The notes beneath the pieces are model-generated. The model searched no databases, was not told where the DNA came from, and worked only from the letters and a program-made list of their open reading frames with translations. Below, piece by piece: positions 7,151 to 8,254 of a stretch of DNA of 8,254 nt; position 1 is the stretch's first letter; each line of letters starts with the position of its first letter. The stretch is from Flavobacteriaceae bacterium. GTDB taxonomy: Bacteria > Bacteroidota > Bacteroidia > Flavobacteriales > Flavobacteriaceae. The position numbers and the translations under genes were made by a program. The DNA lies in assembly GCA_013214425.1 (NCBI GenBank), contig JABSPN010000123.1:1-8254 (forward strand), given 5' to 3'.

Positions 7151-8131
7151 GCACAGTCAATAAACTACAGGTATAGCTTCCAAGGACAGGAAGAAGATGA
7201 TGAGATTAAAGGAGATGGATTAAGCTATAACTATAAGTTTAGAATGCATGACCCGAGAGTGGGAAGGTTCTTTGCTGTGGATCCTTTGTTTAGGAAGTAC
7301 CCGCATAATAGTACCTACGCATTTAGTGAAAACGAAGTTACAATTTATGTAGAACTAGAAGGGTTAGAAAAAGCCTTACCTCTTGATGAAAGAGTTCCAG
7401 ATATTGTTTTTGCCAACTCAGTTGATGTTTATAATGCAATTAAAAATGCAGGTAACACTTCGTTTGGAGTTCTTGAAAAATTTGCTTGGGGATACTCAAC
7501 TAATGTTAATACTCTAAAAGGAGTAGTTGCTGAAGCAGTTTTTGGATATACCTTTATGCAAAACTTAGAAGATGAAGATGCTGGTTGGGGTAATACATAT
7601 TTTGAATTTTCTAATGACGGTGTAGAAATAGAATACGGATCTAATCAAGAAGAAGACTTAGCAATCCATTCGGATACAGGAATTAAATATGAAGGCCATA
7701 AGGATAAATTTTCTGTTAGTGCATTTTTAAGCATTAGGACTCATACTAAAGAAGGAACTGCAACCAATAAATTATTCTGGGGAGATAATTCTATTAGTGT
7801 AGAAGTTAAAGCTTGGGACCCTAAAAGTGTTAAGTTTTATACAAGTGGTTATTTAAGTAAATTAGAAGATGGCGTTAACCAAACAATTAGGAATTCATTA
7901 AAAGACAACAGAGATGCAGGTTTATTAGTAATAGACAGACAAGCTTATCTTAATCTTAGGAATAGGTATCCTGAAGCGGTTGATGAACTTATTGATAAAT
8001 TACATGAGTCGGGTAACTTTTTAAGGTTAGAAAATAATTTAAGTAAAAACGCAACAAGAAGAATGTATAGTGTTGCTAATGATATTAAGAAAAAAGCTAA
8101 AGATATTAGGAAAATAAATGATGAACCATAA
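7124..8131 (+). CDS. Orphan RHS C-terminal cassette with alternative toxin tip (possible PD-(D/E)xK nuclease)
   Basis: The frame is open from 7097 (after TAG at 7094) to the TAA at 8129. RHS similarity begins at 7124 with Y-G-Y-K-L-P-G-R-S and continues through QEEDDEIKGDGLSYNYKF and RMHDPRVGRFFAVDPLF to ELEGLE near 7365. The first ATG, at 7244, falls in the middle of the core, and no start or ribosome site is seen upstream, so this is a displaced C-terminus and not a whole gene. Counting from that ATG gives 295 residues. The tip (about 250 residues) has LKGVVAEAVFG (Glu at 7532) and later SISVEVKAW (E-x-K at 7802-7810), followed by a basic helix and a strand AGLLVIDR. This order suggests a restriction-endonuclease-like PD-(D/E)xK fold, but I cannot place the first aspartate with confidence. 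It overlaps the next gene by 14 bases. Confidence 0.75.
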   Translation, partial: YGYKLPGRSAQSINYRYSFQGQEEDDEIKGDGLSYNYKFRMHDPRVGRFFAVDPLFRKYPHNSTYAFSENEVTIYVELEGLEKALPLDERVPDIVFANSVDVYNAIKNAGNTSFGVLEKFAWGYSTNVNTLKGVVAEAVFGYTFMQNLEDEDAGWGNTYFEFSNDGVEIEYGSNQEEDLAIHSDTGIKYEGHKDKFSVSAFLSIRTHTKEGTATNKLFWGDNSISVEVKAWDPKSVKFYTSGYLSKLEDGVNQTIRNSLKDNRDAGLLVIDRQAYLNLRNRYPEAVDELIDKLHESGNFLRLENNLSKNATRRMYSVANDIKKKAKDIRKINDEP

Positions 8132-8254
8132 AAAATATATTTTAATATTAATTATTATGATTTCTTGTATTGATAAAACAGAAAAAAAACAAAAAGAAAG
8201 AAATTATTACTCATTCATAGTATACTCTAATCAAGAGTATACTATGTCTAGTTC
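8118..8254 (+). CDS. Lipoprotein-like protein, candidate immunity or accessory gene (3' partial)
   Basis: An open frame runs from two adjacent ATG codons (8118, 8121) to the window end with no stop, giving 45 codons. The start MMNHKKYILILIIMIS followed by Cys17 is a typical short lipoprotein leader: lysines, a hydrophobic core, then I-S-C. The residues after it are lysine/glutamate-rich (IDKTEKKQKE). AGGAAA at 8108-8113 is a plausible ribosome site for either ATG, with better spacing to 8121. The 14-base overlap with the orphan toxin frame indicates translational coupling and a toxin-immunity type of pairing. The rest of the protein is outside the window, so the function cannot be judged. Confidence 0.6.
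   Translation, partial: MMNHKKYILILIIMISCIDKTEKKQKERNYYSFIVYSNQEYTMSS
8216..8246. repeat. Perfect 13-bp inverted repeat inside the lipoprotein gene
   Basis: CATAGTATACTCT (8216-8228) and AGAGTATACTATG (8234-8246) are exact reverse complements around the 5-base loop AATCA. The repeat falls within the coding frame, about 100 bases after the start codon, where it encodes the phrase IVYSNQEYTM. It is A/T-rich with no U-tract after it, so it does not look like a terminator. It could be a translation-affecting mRNA hairpin, a protein-binding palindrome, or a chance product. Confidence 0.7.

Overview
The window looks like an accessory toxin locus from a member of the Bacteroidota, probably the family Flavobacteriaceae. 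This rests on the low G+C content, the lack of strong Shine-Dalgarno sites before most genes, lipoprotein-type leaders, and RHS core phrases typical of that phylum (HHIYGSSRLGLEE, YELSNHLGNVLAVITDRK, KYPHNSTYAFSEN). All supported genes lie on the plus strand.

Bases 1-6018 hold the 3' part of a giant RHS/YD-repeat polymorphic toxin gene. The frame is open to base 1, so the true start lies outside the window. In order it encodes a cysteine-rich N-terminal region, a YD-repeat shell region, an insert with a beta-rich segment and aspartate-rich TSP3-like calcium-binding repeats, the RHS-associated core, and a C-terminal toxin tip that I assign to the GH-E group of HNH/endonuclease VII-type nucleases. 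Two small genes follow closely: an ankyrin-repeat protein (6039-6518), the likely cytoplasmic immunity protein, and a small lipoprotein-like protein (6525-6929) of unknown role.

Bases 6930-7096 are non-coding. They contain a cluster of potential RNA stem-loops with higher G+C than the genes before them, and a terminator-like hairpin. From 7124 a second RHS C-terminus begins in the middle of the core, with no start codon of its own. It is an orphan rhs-CT cassette carrying a different toxin tip, possibly a PD-(D/E)xK-type nuclease. It overlaps a second lipoprotein-like gene (8118 onward) that runs off the window.

A 27-base block at 4954-4980 recurs at 7124-7150 with one mismatch and in the same codon register. 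Recombination between the copies would delete 2170 bp and join the large RHS shell in frame to the orphan toxin. The locus therefore reads as a toxin with a resident tip plus immunity, followed by a silent alternative tip plus candidate immunity. The general architecture is known for RHS systems. The less ordinary parts are the structured element between the modules, the lipoproteins beside putative nucleases, the calcium-repeat insert in the core, and a perfect 13-bp inverted repeat inside the last gene.
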